A DNA stretch of 64,000 nucleotides from Methylohalobius sp964654415 (GTDB taxonomy: Bacteria > Pseudomonadota > Gammaproteobacteria > Methylococcales > Methylothermaceae). The notes under the pieces were generated by a model, which was not told the origin of the DNA, did no database searches, and worked only from the letters and a program-made list of their open reading frames with translations. The stretch covers positions 1-64,000 of the forward strand of contig CAZZIP010000008.1 in the NCBI GenBank assembly GCA_964654415.1, given 5' to 3'. Of this stretch, positions 61,629 through 64,000 are shown one piece after another. The position numbers were made by a program, and so were the translations under genes. The first letter of the stretch is position 1. Every line of letters starts with the position of its first letter.

Positions 61629-63356
61629 TCAGCCCTCTTTCCCATCCCAGTTTGCCAAGCGTGTTCGCCAGTCGGTCTCCGGAACCGCATCCGGCAGCAC
61701 CCCAAACAGCCTAAGCGCCACCTCCATCACCCTGGCGAATACCGGCGCTGCCACCTCGCCCCCGTAATACTGCTTGCCTGTGGGTTCCTCGATCACCACC
61801 ACCAATACCAAGCGCGGCTTGGAAACAGGCGCCACCCCCACGAACAGAGACCGGTAACGGCCGTCCGCATAGCCTCCAGGAACGGCAATTTTGGCCGTTC
61901 CGGTTTTGCCAGCCACCCGATAACCCGCTACCTGAGCCTTAAGCGCAGTCCCTTGTTGGCCGACTACGCCCTCCAACATATTCAGAACTTGGCTCGCCAC
62001 CGCAGGCGGCAGGACCCTTCTTTCCCTATCGTCTCGGTCGCGAGGCAACAGGGTCAAGCTATGGAGCACCCCGCCGTCGGCCAGAGCGGTATAGGCTCGC
62101 GCCAGCTGCACAGCGGAAACCGAAAGCCCATAGCCAAACGCCAGCGTCGCCTGCTCGAACTTTCCCCATCCGGAAGGATCACTGAGAACCCCTCGCGCCT
62201 CACCTGGAAACTCGATTCCAGTCAACTGGCCAAAGCCAAAATCTTTGAAGCAGGCGGCCAATGCCTGCGGCGACATCCGCAAAGCCACCTGGGTAATCCC
62301 GACGTTGCTCGATTTATGCAGAATGCCAGCCAAATCGAGCACGCCGTAATCGTGATGATCGCGCACCAAATGGCGCCCTACGCGCAGCCAGCCCGGGTGG
62401 GTGTCCAGCTTGAAATCTGCCTGTACCACTTTTTCCCGCAAGGCGCAGGCCAAAGCGAATGGCTTCAAAGTAGAACCCGGTTCGAAGGTGTCGACGACGG
62501 CACGATTGCGGAAATGGCCGCCGGTCAGCGAGTGGCGCCGGTTGGGATTGAAGGCAGGCTGATTGGCCAAGGCCAACACCTCACCAGTGTGCGCATCGAT
62601 AAGCACCAGCATTCCTCCCTTGGCCCGATGTTCGGCCACTGCCCGCTTGAGCTCAAGGTATCCCCAATATTGCAGGCGCCGGTCGATACTCAGGCGGACG
62701 TCGCGTCCCGGCTGGACCGGCTGGACGGCTTCAATGGCCTCGATGATGCGCCCACGCCGGTCCTGTACCACTCGCATGCGGCCCGGAATCCCCTGCATCT
62801 GGATTTCGAACTGCTTCTCCAGCCCTTCTTGGCCATGCTGATCGATATCCGTGAAACCCAAAAGATGCGAAGTCACCTCAGCGGATGGGTAGTAGCGTTT
62901 GAATTCGGGTTTCAGAAACAGCCCCTCGATTTCAAGCTGGGCGATTGCCTCCGCTTCTGCCGGGGGCAGGTGCCGCTTGAGATAAAGGAAAGCGCGGTGG
63001 TGGTTGGATCGGATCCTATCGGCCAAACTCCGCTCCGCTATGCCTAGATAGCGCGCTAAAGTACGCAGCTGTTCCGCACTCGCCTGAAACTTGCGCGGAT
63101 TGATGCATACCGACTGCACCGGCGCACTGATTGCCAGCGGGACGCCGCCTCGATCTAACAACTGGCCGCGGTGGGCAGGCAAAGTCACCACCCGGATTTG
63201 CTGCCTGTCTGCCCGACGCTGATAGAAATCCCGCTGCCACACCTGGACATAGAAAGCTCGCGCCATCACTCCTACCAGCCCTAGACCGAACCCAGTCAGG
63301 ACCAGCATCCGCCGCCAAGGAGCTACGTAAATTTGAGCAGTGCCAAATTCTGCCAT
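61629..63356 (-). CDS. ftsI: Septal transpeptidase FtsI (PBP3)
   Basis: The 575-residue product cross-links septal peptidoglycan. A single N-terminal membrane helix (about 16-34) precedes the pedestal domain. The transpeptidase has catalytic Ser295 in GSTLK, SSN and KTGTAK. I chose the ATG at 63356, 5 bases after the ftsL stop; the longer reading to 63500 runs back through ftsL. Confidence 0.97.
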   Translation of the reverse strand: MAEFGTAQIYVAPWRRMLVLTGFGLGLVGVMARAFYVQVWQRDFYQRRADRQQIRVVTLPAHRGQLLDRGGVPLAISAPVQSVCINPRKFQASAEQLRTLARYLGIAERSLADRIRSNHHRAFLYLKRHLPPAEAEAIAQLEIEGLFLKPEFKRYYPSAEVTSHLLGFTDIDQHGQEGLEKQFEIQMQGIPGRMRVVQDRRGRIIEAIEAVQPVQPGRDVRLSIDRRLQYWGYLELKRAVAEHRAKGGMLVLIDAHTGEVLALANQPAFNPNRRHSLTGGHFRNRAVVDTFEPGSTLKPFALACALREKVVQADFKLDTHPGWLRVGRHLVRDHHDYGVLDLAGILHKSSNVGITQVALRMSPQALAACFKDFGFGQLTGIEFPGEARGVLSDPSGWGKFEQATLAFGYGLSVSAVQLARAYTALADGGVLHSLTLLPRDRDDRERRVLPPAVASQVLNMLEGVVGQQGTALKAQVAGYRVAGKTGTAKIAVPGGYADGRYRSLFVGVAPVSKPRLVLVVVIEEPTGKQYYGGEVAAPVFARVMEVALRLFGVLPDAVPETDWRTRLANWDGKEG

Positions 63357-63361
63357 TCTAG

Positions 63362-63649
63362 TTAACGGACCTGCCGGGACAACGGCATATACGCGATCTC
63401 GTCTGTCTTTGGAATCACCATCTGCAACCGCGTCCGAGCTAGGTGTTCGATTCGCGCCGGATCGGCAAAGGCGTGCTCCTCGAGCAACAATTGTTCCCAT
63501 TCCACTTCGAACGCGTTCAGCTGCTCCTGGAGACGCTGAATCTCATTGAACAACAGGCGACTTCGATATTTACCGTGCACCACCATCACCGCCGAAGCGG
63601 CCACCAGAATCGACAGTCCGGCATATACCCATCCCGATTTGCTCAACAT
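63362..63649 (-). CDS. ftsL: Cell division protein FtsL
   Basis: The 95-residue bitopic protein has a membrane helix at about 7-24 and a leucine-rich coiled coil after it (LLFNEIQRLQEQLNAFEVEW). It ends in the usual basic-polar tail. It overlaps rsmH by 7 bases and lies between rsmH and ftsI, the standard place. Confidence 0.92.
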   Translation of the reverse strand: MLSKSGWVYAGLSILVAASAVMVVHGKYRSRLLFNEIQRLQEQLNAFEVEWEQLLLEEHAFADPARIEHLARTRLQMVIPKTDEIAYMPLSRQVR

Positions 63650-64000
63650 CGGCGCTCGGCAACCCTAAGGACTGCGCTGCGCGCGCGGGGATTTAAGGCA
63701 AGCTCCAAAGCACCTGGCCGCTTCTTGCCTAACGCCTTCAAGCGCGAAGGGCTCGGCGGTAGAGGCCATCCCTTGGGCAAAGGCGCACCCTGGGACTGGT
63801 CGCGAATGAAGCGTTTGACGATCCGGTCCTCCAGAGAGTGAAATGCAATGGTCACCAGCCGCCCGCCCGGCGCTAAAATCTCCACGGCCTGCTTTAAGGC
63901 TGCCTCGAGACAATCGAGCTCGCGATTAATATGAATGCGCAACGCCTGGAAAGTACGCGTGGCAGGGTGCTTGTGCCGCTCAAGGTATGGGACGCTGCGT
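63643..64000 (-). CDS. rsmH: 16S rRNA (cytosine1402-N4)-methyltransferase RsmH, partial
   Basis: Only the C-terminal 118 residues are inside the window; the gene continues beyond base 64000. The conserved HPATRTFQALRIHINREL is present, then FHSLEDRIVKRF and the basic tail ending ARSAVLRVAERRC. The SAM-binding N-terminal half and mraZ, its usual upstream neighbour, are off the edge. Confidence 0.95.
   Translation of the reverse strand, partial: RSVPYLERHKHPATRTFQALRIHINRELDCLEAALKQAVEILAPGGRLVTIAFHSLEDRIVKRFIRDQSQGAPLPKGWPLPPSPSRLKALGKKRPGALELALNPRARSAVLRVAERRC

Noticed and set aside
61494..63047. Plus-strand open frame of 517 codons opposite murE and ftsI
   Set aside because: It lies wholly antisense to two certain genes, has no family motif or ribosome-binding site, and is typical of GC-rich antisense open frames.

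Overview
The window is a dense, GC-rich stretch of a bacterial chromosome. The gene content points to Gammaproteobacteria: an sdh operon with sdhE and ygfX, plus ygfZ, dedD, yidD, rluB, pgeF and a Na+-type PomAB stator. Heme A synthase and a complete succinate dehydrogenase indicate aerobic respiration. A methanotroph-like or Chromatiales-like relative would fit, but nothing here fixes the genus. No tRNA, rRNA, insertion sequence, prophage or CRISPR array was seen. No gene-free stretch exceeds 300 bases; the longest is the rpmH-dnaA gap of about 180 bases.

Layout. (1) 1-7.4 kb is the accessory-looking part. A caspase-fold lipoprotein is divergent from an alpha/beta-hydrolase-like lipoprotein. 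These are followed by a divergent sigma-70-family factor, a zinc-finger anti-sigma with one membrane helix, and a secreted M48 zinc protease with tetratricopeptide-like repeats. (2) 7.4-12 kb holds rluD, a small membrane protein, pgeF and clpB, the last behind a good sigma-32-type promoter. (3) 12-14.5 kb holds an arsenite-methyltransferase-like gene and two glycosyltransferase-like genes of the arsenosugar type. (4) 14.4-18.8 kb, minus strand, is a succinate dehydrogenase operon: a 58-residue SdhAF4-type factor, sdhC, D, A, B, sdhE and ygfX. (5) 18.9-28.5 kb holds ygfZ, an HDOD protein, ctaA, coaX, birA, a PilZ protein with pomB and pomA, a phosphoesterase, ispG and a secreted SnoaL-like protein. 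(6) 28.6-38.5 kb, minus strand, is a long run with many 4-base overlaps: yciO, an M50 protease, scpA, scpB, rluB, an unknown gene, truA, trpF, trpB, trpA, accD, folC and dedD. (7) 38.6-44.9 kb, minus strand: rpmH, rnpA, yidD, yidC, mnmE, a DinG-type helicase and tsaB. (8) 45-47.5 kb: dnaA-dnaN on the plus strand. (9) 47.6-64 kb, minus strand: the division and cell-wall cluster from rsmH (cut by the window edge) to ftsZ, ending convergently on dnaN.

The main points for a second look are the caspase/sigma/anti-sigma/protease locus, including a hairpin over the sigma-factor ribosome-binding site; the arsenosugar-like trio without its radical-SAM partner in view; the hidden SdhAF4 gene; an rnpA whose conserved N-terminus has no ATG, GTG or TTG start; a PilZ protein with an apparent helical insertion beside the stator genes; and the convergence of dnaA-dnaN with ftsZ.
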